From an uncultured bacterium (GTDB lineage Bacteria > Desulfobacterota > Desulfobaccia > Desulfobaccales > 0-14-0-80-60-11), in NCBI GenBank assembly GCA_937943575.1, contig CALEAV010000005.1:1-51723 (forward strand): a stretch of DNA of 51,723 nucleotides. The letters run 5' to 3'. The position numbers and the translations under genes were made by a program. Shown here in pieces: positions 25,036 to 33,197 of this stretch (position 1 is the first letter of the stretch; every line of letters starts with the position of its first letter). The notes beneath the pieces are model-generated. The model saw nothing but the letters and a program-made list of their open reading frames with translations. It was not told the DNA's origin and did not search any database.

Positions 25036-26052
25036 GTGAAACCCCCCGCCCTCTCCTCCGCCCAGCCCGTCAGCGAGCAGCTCTCCCTGGAGAACAACGC
25101 CGTGGCCCAGGCGCTGTTCGGGGAGCACGGCGGGCATCTGCGCCTCATCGGCCGCCTCCTGGGCGTGCGGCTCACCTCCCGGGGGAGCCAGGTGACCATG
25201 GAGGGCCCGGTGGCGGCCGTCGAGTTGGCCCGGCGGGCCCTCACGGAGCTCCAGGAAGTGGTGGCGGCGGGCTATGACCTCAAACCCCAGGATGTACAGC
25301 ACGCCGTGAAGATTTTGCAGGATAAGGCCAACGCCTCCCTCAAGGACATCTTTCTTGACACCGTCCTGCTGTCGGCCACCAAACGGCGCATCGCGCCCAA
25401 GAGCCTCACCCAGAAGCGCTATCTCGAGGCCATCCGCACCCATGACATCGTTTTCGGGGTGGGCCCGGCGGGCACCGGCAAGACTTATCTGGCCATGGCC
25501 ATGGCGGTGGCGGCGCTCCTCAATCACGAATGCATCCGCATCGTCCTGGCCCGCCCGGCGGTGGAGGCCGGCGAAAAGCTGGGCTTTCTCCCCGGCGACC
25601 TCTACGAGAAGGTCAACCCCTACCTGAGGCCGCTCTACGACGCCCTGCACGACATGATGGACTTCGACAAGGCTACCCGCCTGGTGCAGCGGGGGGTGAT
25701 CGAGGTGGCCCCTTTGGCCTTCATGCGGGGCCGCACCCTGAACGATTCCTTCGTCATCCTGGATGAGGCCCAGAACACCACCTCCGAGCAGATGCTCATG
25801 TTCCTCACCCGGCTGGGCTTCGGCTCCAAGGCAGTGATCACCGGGGACGTCACCCAGGTGGATCTGCCCCATGGGGTGCTCTCCGGGCTGGTGGAGGCCA
25901 GGGAGCTGTTGGAAGGCATCGAGGGCATCGCCTTCGTCTATTTCACCGAGCGGGATGTGGTGCGCCATCCCCTGGTGCAGGACATCATCCGGGCCTATGA
26001 AGGCCGGCGCCAGCGCCCCGGCGAGGGCAAGGGGGAGGAGCGCCGTGGCTGA
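25036..26052 (+). CDS. phoH: PhoH family ATPase
   Basis: Cytoplasmic P-loop ATPase of the PhoH/YbeZ group, linked to RNA metabolism with YbeY. The 338 residues start at GTG and have an N-terminal KH-like region, Walker [10 protein letters not shown] near residue 139 and Walker [13 protein letters not shown] near 240, with the sensor-like [12 protein letters not shown]. The order phoH, 7TM-HD, ybeY is conserved in many bacteria. Its stop overlaps the next gene by 8 bases. Confidence 0.95.
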   Translation: MKPPALSSAQPVSEQLSLENNAVAQALFGEHGGHLRLIGRLLGVRLTSRGSQVTMEGPVAAVELARRALTELQEVVAAGYDLKPQDVQHAVKILQDKANASLKDIFLDTVLLSATKRRIAPKSLTQKRYLEAIRTHDIVFGVGPAGTGKTYLAMAMAVAALLNHECIRIVLARPAVEAGEKLGFLPGDLYEKVNPYLRPLYDALHDMMDFDKATRLVQRGVIEVAPLAFMRGRTLNDSFVILDEAQNTTSEQMLMFLTRLGFGSKAVITGDVTQVDLPHGVLSGLVEARELLEGIEGIAFVYFTERDVVRHPLVQDIIRAYEGRRQRPGEGKGEERRG

Positions 26053-28459
26053 GCGCGAACCGGCCTCACCTTCCGGCCGTCCCGCCAAAGGCCGCCTGGC
26101 CCTGCCCTCCCGGCTGTCCCGGCTGGTGCCGCCCCGGCTCCGCGCCGCACTGGCGTCGGACCACTGGCGCAAGCTTTTGCTGCTGGCGGGTCTGAGCCTG
26201 GTGTTGGCCCTGCTCCTGGCCCCGCCGCCCCAGCGGCCGCTGCACCACTACCAGGTGGGGCAGATCGCCCGGGAGGACCTGAAAGCCCCCCAGGATCTGC
26301 TGGTGGAGGATGCCGACACCACCGCCAAGCGCCAGCAGGAGGCCGTGGCCCAGGTGCCCCCGGTCCTGGACCTGGACGAAGAGGCGGCGGAGCACATCAA
26401 TGAGCGTCTCCACCGGGCCATGGCCTTCATGCGGGAGCAGCTGCAGCTTCTGTCGGCCGGCGGCAAAGCCTCCGGCGGCGCCTATCAGGAGCTGTTGGAG
26501 AGTCTCAAGCCGGAGTTTGACCGCCTCCTGGGGGTGAGCCTGCCCGGCCCCACCTTCCTCCTTTTGGCCCGGGGGGATTTCTCCCCCTCCCTGGAAGCCC
26601 TGGCCAGGCGCCTGGTCCAGGAATTTTGCCGCCAGGGGGTGATCGGCCCCCGGACCCTGCCCATCCCGGAGCCCAAGGAGATCACCCTGCGCCGCCTGCC
26701 CTCCCGGAAGGAGCAGGTCGTAAGCCCCCCCTTCCCCTTTGTGGAGGTGGACAACCTGCGCCAGCCGGTGGCCAAGGTCTGCCGGGAGATCGGGGGCAAC
26801 CTCTCGCCGGGGGACCGCTGGCTGGTGTGCGACCTGGTGCAATTCCTTCTGATCCCCAACGTCACCCTGAATCTGGCGGAGACCCAGGAGCGCCGCCAGG
26901 CCGCCTTGCGCCAGGTGAAGCCGGCCTTCTTCCCGGTGAGGAAAGGGGAGCTGCTGGTGCGCGCCGGGGAGCGCCTCACCCCCACCCATCTGGCCAAGAT
27001 CCAGGCCGTGAGCCGGGTGGCCTCCCCCCGGCGTCAGCTGGTGATCTTCTTCGGGGTCTTCCTGAGCTTCACCCTCCTGATCGGCATCTCCTATCATCTG
27101 GCCCGGCTCTCCCTGAAGCGCTTCTCCACCCAGTTCCGGGACCTTCTCTTCCTGGCGGTGCTGCTGGCGGCCCACACGGGTCTGTGCCGCCTCTTTCTGG
27201 GCTTGGGGGAGCTGCTGGCCGGCAGCCGCCCGGAGCTGGGCACCCATTTGGTCTACGGCTGGCCTGTGGCTTTGGCCCCCATCTTCGCCGCCCTGTTTTT
27301 GGGGCTGGAGACCGGTCTGGGAGTGGCCTTCCTCTCCGCCACCCTGGCCGCCCTGCTTCTGGACAAGCCCTTTCCCATTTTCCTGTATTTCCTCAGCGCC
27401 GGTCTGGTGGGCATCTGGGGCATGCGCTCCTGCCGGCAGCGGGCCGACCTCATCCGGGCCGGACTGGCCGTGGCCCTGGTCAACCTGGTGATGCTCACCG
27501 CCTTCAAGCTTCTGGACTTCCCCTTCACCCTGACGGAGCTCCTCCTGGGCCAGGCCCTGGCCATCGGCGGGGGGGTCTTCACCGGCATCCTGGCCTTGGG
27601 GCTCACCCCCCTGGCCGAGATGGGCTTCCGCTACTCCTCCAACATCCGGCTGCTGGAACTCCTGAACCTGGACCAGCCCCTCTTAAAGGAGCTGATGCTG
27701 GTGGCGCCGGGAACCTACCACCACTCCCTGGTGGTGGGCCAGATGGTGGAGGCCGCCGCCGCGGCCATCGGCGCCAACCCCCTCCTGGCCAAGGCCGCGG
27801 CCTATTACCACGACATCGGCAAGATCAAAAAGCCCCTCTACTTCGTGGAGAACCAGATCGGGGTGGAGAACCGCCACGAGAAGCTGGCCCCCTCCATGAG
27901 CAGCCTCATCCTCATCGCCCATGTGAAGGAAGGGGCGGAACTGGCCCGCAAACACCACCTGGGGGAGCAGATCGCCGACATCATCCGTCAGCATCACGGC
28001 ACCTGCTTCATCAGCTACTTCTATCAGAAGGCCAAAGCCCTGGCCGCGGACCCCTCCCAGGTGCACATGGAGGACTTCCGCTATCCCGGCCCCCGGCCCC
28101 AGACCAAGGAGGCGGGGCTGGTGCTCATCGCCGACCAGTTGGAGGCCGCCTCCCGCACCCTCACTGATCCCACTCCGGCCCGGGTCACCGGCATGGTGCA
28201 GAAGATCATCAACAATATCTTCGCCGACGGCCAGCTGGACGAATGCGAGCTCACCCTGAAGGAGCTGCACCTCATCGCCAAACACTGCATCAAGGTATTA
28301 AACGGCATCTGCCACCATCGCATCCAGTACCCCCAGCCGGTGGAGAAGTCCCGGGCCAATGACCATCTGGATAAACAACCGCCAGCGAAAGATCAGGCTC
28401 GCGCCGCAAACGGTGCGGACAAAAGCCGGGAGGATCTTAAGCGCCTTGGGATGGTCTGA
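26045..28459 (+). CDS. 7TM-HD family (PgpH-like) membrane phosphohydrolase
   Basis: Predicted cyclic-di-AMP-type phosphodiesterase: an N-terminal membrane helix, a long extracytoplasmic 7TMR-HDED domain (about 60-330), seven membrane helices (about 340-540) and a cytoplasmic HD domain with HHSLVVGQM and YYHDIGKIKKP. The GTG start at 26045 overlaps phoH by 8 bases and has a GGGGAGGAG site 4 bases before. It has 804 residues. Relatives end soon after a HRIQYP-type segment; here a hydrophilic tail of about 40 residues (QPPAKDQARAANGADKS) runs on and is read from the first 101 bases of ybeY in another frame. Whether the substrate is c-di-AMP in this organism is inference. Confidence 0.9.
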   Translation: MAEREPASPSGRPAKGRLALPSRLSRLVPPRLRAALASDHWRKLLLLAGLSLVLALLLAPPPQRPLHHYQVGQIAREDLKAPQDLLVEDADTTAKRQQEAVAQVPPVLDLDEEAAEHINERLHRAMAFMREQLQLLSAGGKASGGAYQELLESLKPEFDRLLGVSLPGPTFLLLARGDFSPSLEALARRLVQEFCRQGVIGPRTLPIPEPKEITLRRLPSRKEQVVSPPFPFVEVDNLRQPVAKVCREIGGNLSPGDRWLVCDLVQFLLIPNVTLNLAETQERRQAALRQVKPAFFPVRKGELLVRAGERLTPTHLAKIQAVSRVASPRRQLVIFFGVFLSFTLLIGISYHLARLSLKRFSTQFRDLLFLAVLLAAHTGLCRLFLGLGELLAGSRPELGTHLVYGWPVALAPIFAALFLGLETGLGVAFLSATLAALLLDKPFPIFLYFLSAGLVGIWGMRSCRQRADLIRAGLAVALVNLVMLTAFKLLDFPFTLTELLLGQALAIGGGVFTGILALGLTPLAEMGFRYSSNIRLLELLNLDQPLLKELMLVAPGTYHHSLVVGQMVEAAAAAIGANPLLAKAAAYYHDIGKIKKPLYFVENQIGVENRHEKLAPSMSSLILIAHVKEGAELARKHHLGEQIADIIRQHHGTCFISYFYQKAKALAADPSQVHMEDFRYPGPRPQTKEAGLVLIADQLEAASRTLTDPTPARVTGMVQKIINNIFADGQLDECELTLKELHLIAKHCIKVLNGICHHRIQYPQPVEKSRANDHLDKQPPAKDQARAANGADKSREDLKRLGMV

Positions 28460-28835
28460 GGCGGAGCTCTCCATCACCCTGGTCTCGGATCGGGCCATGG
28501 CCGCCTTAAACCGCCGCACCTTCGGCCGTCGGGGCCCCACCAACGTCATCGCCTTTCCCGTGGACGTTCCGGCGGCAGGGCAGTCCCCCCCGGAGGCCTC
28601 GGGGGGTCCGCCCCCCCTGCTGGGCGAGGTGGTCATCTCCCTGGAGACCACCGTCCGGCAGGCCCAGGAGGCGGGCTGGCCCTGGGAGGAACTCCTCGAC
28701 TTTTATCTCATTCACGGTATATTACACTTGCTGGGCTACGACCATGAGACCCCGGCGGCGGAGGCGGCCATGGAGGCCAAGGCCTGGGAGCTCATGGAGA
28801 TGCTGCACCGCCCGGCCGGGGAGACCGGCGGCTGA
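28359..28835 (+). CDS. ybeY: Endoribonuclease YbeY
   Basis: Zinc-dependent RNase for rRNA maturation and ribosome quality control. The 158 residues contain the metal triad His119-x3-His123-x5-His129 in HGILHLLGYDHE, and the family start INNRQRKIRL, which supports the ATG chosen. The segment VPAAGQSPPEASGGPPP (70-86) between NVIAFPVD and LLGEVVISLE is an insertion compared with common YbeY. The first 101 bases overlap the 7TM-HD gene; the nearest GGAG box is 13 bases upstream, so translational coupling is likely. Confidence 0.94.
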   Translation: MTIWINNRQRKIRLAPQTVRTKAGRILSALGWSEAELSITLVSDRAMAALNRRTFGRRGPTNVIAFPVDVPAAGQSPPEASGGPPPLLGEVVISLETTVRQAQEAGWPWEELLDFYLIHGILHLLGYDHETPAAEAAMEAKAWELMEMLHRPAGETGG

Positions 28836-28921
28836 GATCTCCTGCCGGACGGGTCTGAGCGCGGCCCCCTTTCCGGGAGCCCGTCCGGGGTCCCCATCAC
28901 CCTGGCAGAAGGAGGCACGCC

Positions 28922-29638
28922 TTGGCGAAACTGGAAGTGAATGTGGATCATGTGGCCACCCTCCGGCAGGCCCGCCTGGGGAGGGAGCCCGATCCGGTGA
29001 CCGCCGCCGCCCTGGCGGAGCTGGCCGGGGCCCACGGCATCATCGTGCACCTGCGGGAGGACCGCCGGCACATCCAGGACCGGGATCTGAGGCTGCTGCG
29101 GCAGACGGTGAAGACCCGCCTCAATCTGGAGATGGCGGCCACCGAGGAGATGCTGCGCATCGCTTCCGAGGTCAAACCCGACCTGGTGACCCTGGTGCCC
29201 GAGAAACGCCAGGAGCTCACCACCGAAGGCGGGCTGGATGTGGCGGGCCAGAAGGACTTCCTTCGGGAGTACCTTCAGCGCCTCAAGGCCGCCGGGCTTA
29301 CCGTCAGCCTCTTTGTGGACGCCGATTCCACCCAGCTCAACGCCGCCAAGGAGGTGGGGGCCGCCTGGGTGGAGCTGCACACCGGCACCTACGCCGAAGC
29401 CGAAAGTGAGGCTGAGGCCCAGCGGCTCTTTGACCAGCTTCTGGACGCCGCCCGGCATGCCCGGAGTCTGGGCCTGCGGGTCAAATGCGGCCACGGCCTC
29501 AATTACACCAACATCCTCCCCTTCCGGGGCCGCCCGGAGTTTGAGGAGTTCTCCATCGGCCACAGCATCATCAGCCGGGCGGTGCTGGTGGGCATGGAGC
29601 GGGCGGTCCGGGAGATGCTGGCCCTCATCACCCCCTGA
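28922..29638 (+). CDS. pdxJ: Pyridoxine 5'-phosphate synthase
   Basis: Last step of de novo vitamin B6 synthesis: joins 3-amino-2-oxopropyl phosphate and deoxyxylulose 5-phosphate. It is a TIM barrel of 238 residues with [64 protein letters not shown] and GHGLNYTN. The start is TTG, fixed by AAGGAGG 6 bases before it. It follows ybeY by 86 bases. Confidence 0.97.
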   Translation: MAKLEVNVDHVATLRQARLGREPDPVTAAALAELAGAHGIIVHLREDRRHIQDRDLRLLRQTVKTRLNLEMAATEEMLRIASEVKPDLVTLVPEKRQELTTEGGLDVAGQKDFLREYLQRLKAAGLTVSLFVDADSTQLNAAKEVGAAWVELHTGTYAEAESEAEAQRLFDQLLDAARHARSLGLRVKCGHGLNYTNILPFRGRPEFEEFSIGHSIISRAVLVGMERAVREMLALITP

Positions 29639-29746
29639 GGCGCCTGGATCCCGGTTTCCGGGCTCGGATCGGTCCTGGGGGAACCTGTGGCGTCGTCACC
29701 ATTACCATGTCGCCCTGGCCTGGCCAGGGAAGGAGAAGGAGAGACC

Positions 29747-30307
29747 ATGAGCACCACCGGGGAAATTCCCACCGGCCGGGAGATGGCGGAAACCGAATTG
29801 CTGAAGACGTTGTCCCTGGGAGTGGTGGGCGACTTGGGGCGGTTCCTCAAGGAGCAGGGGCTGGGCCGGCGGCCGGTCAAGATCCTCGAAGCCCTCATCT
29901 TCGCCATGTTTTTCGTCACCGAGGCCTACCTCACCTCCCGGCAGGGCGACCTGGAGGCGGCCACCCCGCCTTTGAACCGCTTCCACGACGCCATGATCGA
30001 GTATATCTTCCGGGAGATCATCTACAAACACTCCCAAGCCAAGGACCAGGATGAGCTGAAGGCCCGGTTCCATCAGGTGCAGGACACCCTCAACGAGCGC
30101 TATCAGGAGTACCGCCGGGGTTTCATGGATGACTTCCGGCGCCAGGACAAGAGCTTCGCCAGCACCCTCACCGCCTTTTTGGGGCACCTCTTCCAGACCC
30201 CCTTGGAAGACACTGCCCAGACGGAGGCCCTGATGGCGCCCATGTCCGAGAAACTGGCCTATTTCTGGCGCGGCTGCCTCATGTCCCTGGCCCAGCAGCC
30301 GGCCTGA
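29747..30307 (+). CDS. Hypothetical helical cytoplasmic protein
   Basis: Not recognised. The 186-residue product starts with ATG after AAGGAGAAGGAGAG. It has no signal peptide and is predicted to be mostly helical, with many aromatic and charged residues (FHDAMIEYIFREIIYKHSQAKDQDE, DTLNERYQEYRRGFMDDFRRQDKSF). The single hydrophobic patch ALIFAMFFVTEAYL is short. The composition matches its neighbours. It lies between pdxJ and the PHP phosphoesterase, which gives no clear clue to function. Confidence 0.7.
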   Translation: MSTTGEIPTGREMAETELLKTLSLGVVGDLGRFLKEQGLGRRPVKILEALIFAMFFVTEAYLTSRQGDLEAATPPLNRFHDAMIEYIFREIIYKHSQAKDQDELKARFHQVQDTLNERYQEYRRGFMDDFRRQDKSFASTLTAFLGHLFQTPLEDTAQTEALMAPMSEKLAYFWRGCLMSLAQQPA

Positions 30308-30345
30308 GGGCACGACCGAAAGCGCCGTCCTGCGCGTTGAAAGGC

Positions 30346-31215
30346 ATGCCGGAACTGGTGGATCTGCACACCCACAGCACCGCCTCGGACGGCTCCCTGC
30401 CGCCCCGGGAGGTGGTGCGCCTGGCCAAGGCCCGGGGCCTCACCGCCATCGCCCTCACCGACCACGACACCATTGAGGGGTTGGCGGAGGCGGTGGCCGC
30501 CGGCCGGGAGCTGGGGCTGGAGGTCATCCCCGGGGTGGAGATCAGCGCCCGGCATCCCCACGGCTCCATGCACATCCTGGGGTATTTCCTCGACTGGGGA
30601 AATCCTTTGTTGGCCGGGCGGCTGGCGGTGCTGCAGCGGGCCCGGGCGGACCGCAATCCCCAGATCATCGCCAAGCTCAACGCCCTGGGGATCCCCCTGA
30701 CCCTGGCCCAGGTGGAGGCGGTGAGCGGCGGCGGCCAGGTGGGGCGGCCCCACATCGCCCGGGCCCTGTGGGAGGCGGGCTATGTGGGGAGCATCCAGGA
30801 GGCCTTCGATCTCTACCTGGGCAACGACGGCAAGGCCTATGTGAGCAAGTTCCGCTTCCCGCCGGCGGAGGCCATCGCCATGATCCGGGAGGCGGGGGGC
30901 GTGGCGGTGCTGGCCCACCCCTTCACCCTCCACCCCGCCGACCCGGCGGAATTGCGGGCCCTCCTCACCGAGCTGGCTCGCCTGGGTCTGGCCGGGGTGG
31001 AATGCTACTACCCGGAGCACACCCCGGAGCAGGAGGCCCTGTACCTCGCCCTGGCCCGGGAGCTGGGCCTGGCGGTGAGCGGCGGTTCGGATTTCCACGG
31101 CGACAACAAACCGGAGGTGGAGCTGGGGCGGGTGGCCATTCAGGCCAAGCTCACCTATGAGCTGGTGGCCGGCCTGAAGGCCAGAAGGAGCGCCGCTTCC
31201 CGCTCAAGGGACTGA
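30346..31215 (+). CDS. PHP domain phosphoesterase (YciV/RNase AM-like)
   Basis: Metal-dependent phosphoesterase of the polymerase-and-histidinol-phosphatase family. The 289 residues have the metal motifs DLHTHSTASDGSLPP at the N-terminus, ALTDHDTIEG, GVEISARHPHGSMHILGYF, a late AHPF and SGGSDFHGDNKP. This arrangement fits the YciV group, which acts on 3',5'-nucleoside bisphosphates or RNA 5' ends. The start is ATG 30346, or TTG 30337 three codons earlier; no good ribosome site is seen. Confidence 0.9.
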   Translation: MPELVDLHTHSTASDGSLPPREVVRLAKARGLTAIALTDHDTIEGLAEAVAAGRELGLEVIPGVEISARHPHGSMHILGYFLDWGNPLLAGRLAVLQRARADRNPQIIAKLNALGIPLTLAQVEAVSGGGQVGRPHIARALWEAGYVGSIQEAFDLYLGNDGKAYVSKFRFPPAEAIAMIREAGGVAVLAHPFTLHPADPAELRALLTELARLGLAGVECYYPEHTPEQEALYLALARELGLAVSGGSDFHGDNKPEVELGRVAIQAKLTYELVAGLKARRSAASRSRD

Positions 31216-31300
31216 TCCGCCCCGACGTCGCCTTCTTCCCGGCGGGGTGCCAGACCCTCGTCCTGCCGCCTCTTTCCGTGGGATTTTTCGTAACCTCCAT

Positions 31301-31328
31301 TTGAAATAACCGAATTAATATATATTAT
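31301..31328 (+). promoter_or_regulatory. Promoter of the hdrCBA operon
   Basis: TTGAAA (31301-31306), a 16-base spacer and TATTAT (31323-31328), each one mismatch from the sigma-70 consensus, lie in the most AT-rich stretch of the window. A 12-base palindrome TAATATATATTA (31316-31327) overlaps the -10 and may be an operator. The rest of the gap (31216-31481) shows nothing else. Confidence 0.6.
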
Positions 31329-31481
31329 TTAATTAGGTTGATTGAAAAAGGCGCCCGGGGGCAGCCGGCGGGGCTCGATTCCCCGGGCAGAATAAATTAG
31401 CAGGGAAATTCGACCTCGGCGGGGGGCACACCCTCTTGGACGGCTCCTCGCCGGTGGTGACATGAAGGTTTCAGGAAAACG

Positions 31482-32042
31482 ATGGCCCAAAGCGCTGCCT
31501 TCGCCTTGGCGGAGAACCTGGCCGCCGCCGGCCTGGCGGTGGATGGCTGCTACCAGTGCCGCAAGTGCAGCAATGGCTGCCCCCTGGTCTTTGCCATGGA
31601 CCTGCCGCCGGACCGGGTCATCCGCCTGGCGCTGCTGGGGCGGGAAGACGAGCTGTTGGCCTGCCGCACCATCTGGGTGTGCTCCTCCTGTGAGACCTGC
31701 ACCACCCGCTGCCCCAATGGCATCGACATCGCCGGGGTGATGGACTGGCTGAAGGAGCAGGCGGTGGCCAGGGGCGCGGCCGTGCCGGAGCCCGAGGTGC
31801 GGGATTTCCACTGCGCCTTTCTGGGCGCCGTGAAGCTCATGGGCGGCCGCCTCTCCGAGCCCCTGGTCCTGGCTCTCTATGCCCTGAAAGGCGGCCGCTG
31901 GCTCGCCAAGCTGCGTCGCAGCGCCGCCGCCGGGGAGCTGGCCACGGCGCTGGAGCTCCTCAAAAGGCGGCGCCTGCCCCTGAGCCCGCCCCGGCGCCTG
32001 GCCGGAGCAGGGGAAGTGGCGGGGATTTTGCGGCGCTGGTAA
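31482..32042 (+). CDS. hdrC: Heterodisulfide reductase-like subunit C
   Basis: Small Fe-S electron carrier that passes electrons from HdrA to HdrB. The 186 residues have two 4Fe-4S motifs, CYQCRKCSNGCP and CSSCETCTTRCP, within the first 80 residues, then a helical tail. AGGA lies 5 bases before the ATG. The gene opens hdrC-hdrB-hdrA. In sulfate reducers such modules couple to formate, hydrogen or thiol redox systems; the actual partner is not encoded in the window. Confidence 0.93.
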   Translation: MAQSAAFALAENLAAAGLAVDGCYQCRKCSNGCPLVFAMDLPPDRVIRLALLGREDELLACRTIWVCSSCETCTTRCPNGIDIAGVMDWLKEQAVARGAAVPEPEVRDFHCAFLGAVKLMGGRLSEPLVLALYALKGGRWLAKLRRSAAAGELATALELLKRRRLPLSPPRRLAGAGEVAGILRRW

Positions 32043-32124
32043 GGGAGGGCCGGGCCCCCTAGCGGGGCGGCCTGACGATGAGACAAGAGCCGGGGCAACC
32101 CGGAGCAGAGAACGGGCGAAAGGG

Positions 32125-32982
32125 ATGAAGCTCACCTATTATCCCGGCTGCTCCCTGGAGGGGACGGCCAGCGATTATGCCGCCGGGATCGCCGGGGTGG
32201 CCGGGCTTCTCGGCCTCACCCTGGCGGAGCTCCCGGATTGGAACTGCTGCGGGGCCAGCGCCGCCCACAGTCTGGATGCGGAGGCCGCCCGGGCCCTGCC
32301 CATCCGCAACCTCCGGCTGGCCCAAAGGATCGGCCTGGATGTGGTGGCCCCCTGCGCCCTGTGTTTCAACCGCCTCAAGGCCGGCGCCAAGGATCTGGAG
32401 GCCAAAGGGGAGCGCCTGAGCTTCCGGGTGTGGGACCTCCTGGACCTCCTCACCCAGCCCGTCTTCCTGAAACGGATGGCGGCCCGGCTGGTCACCCCCC
32501 TCACCGGACTGCAGGCGGTGTGCTATTATGGCTGCCTGGTGAACCGGCCTCCCAAAATCACGGATGCGCCCACCCCGGAGAACCCGGGCAATATGGAGAA
32601 GCTTCTCCAGACGCTGGGGGCCACGCCCCTGGAGTGGTCCTTCAAGACCGACTGCTGCGGCGCCGGGCTGGCGGTGGCCCGGCCGGACCTCATCGACCGG
32701 CTGGTCCGGCGGCTGTACGACCGGGCGCGGCGGGCCGGAGCCGAGTGCATCGTGGTCTCCTGCCAGATGTGCCAGGCCAATCTGGACCTCCCCCAGGCCC
32801 GCATCTCCCGGCAGGCCGGGCAGAAGTATGAGCTGCCGGTTCTGTATTTTACCGAGCTCATCGCCCTGGCCCTGGGGCATCCCGAGGTGCCCCGGTGGCT
32901 GGCCCGCCACCTGGTGGACCCCCGGCCTGTGCTGGCGGCCAAGGGATTGCTGGAGATCCCGGCGCCACAAGCCAGTGGCTGA
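32125..32982 (+). CDS. hdrB: Heterodisulfide reductase-like subunit B
   Basis: Catalytic-type subunit with two CCG domains, each binding a non-cubane 4Fe-4S cluster in characterised HdrB. The 285 residues show YYPGCSLEG, NCCGASAAHS and CALC for the first domain, and CYYGC, DCCGAGLAVA and CQMC for the second. AAAGGG precedes the ATG directly. It lies between hdrC and hdrA. The disulfide or other acceptor is unknown; CoM/CoB is not expected in this organism. Confidence 0.94.
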   Translation: MKLTYYPGCSLEGTASDYAAGIAGVAGLLGLTLAELPDWNCCGASAAHSLDAEAARALPIRNLRLAQRIGLDVVAPCALCFNRLKAGAKDLEAKGERLSFRVWDLLDLLTQPVFLKRMAARLVTPLTGLQAVCYYGCLVNRPPKITDAPTPENPGNMEKLLQTLGATPLEWSFKTDCCGAGLAVARPDLIDRLVRRLYDRARRAGAECIVVSCQMCQANLDLPQARISRQAGQKYELPVLYFTELIALALGHPEVPRWLARHLVDPRPVLAAKGLLEIPAPQASG

Positions 32983-33197
32983 GGTGAAAAAAGGAGCGGT
33001 GGCGGGGATGCCTTGATTTTGGGGAAAGGGTCAGGGGACATGGCCCCTGCCTCTCTATTTAGAAGGTTTTGCAGGAAGTCCAACGGGAGGGCGAAGAATT
33101 CAGCGAACCCCGCTCATCCCTCAGAAAGAACTTTTCGCACAAATACCAGCAGTCCGGGTCCTGTCTCCCAGGGTTGGGGCCCGGTGACGATATTGCC

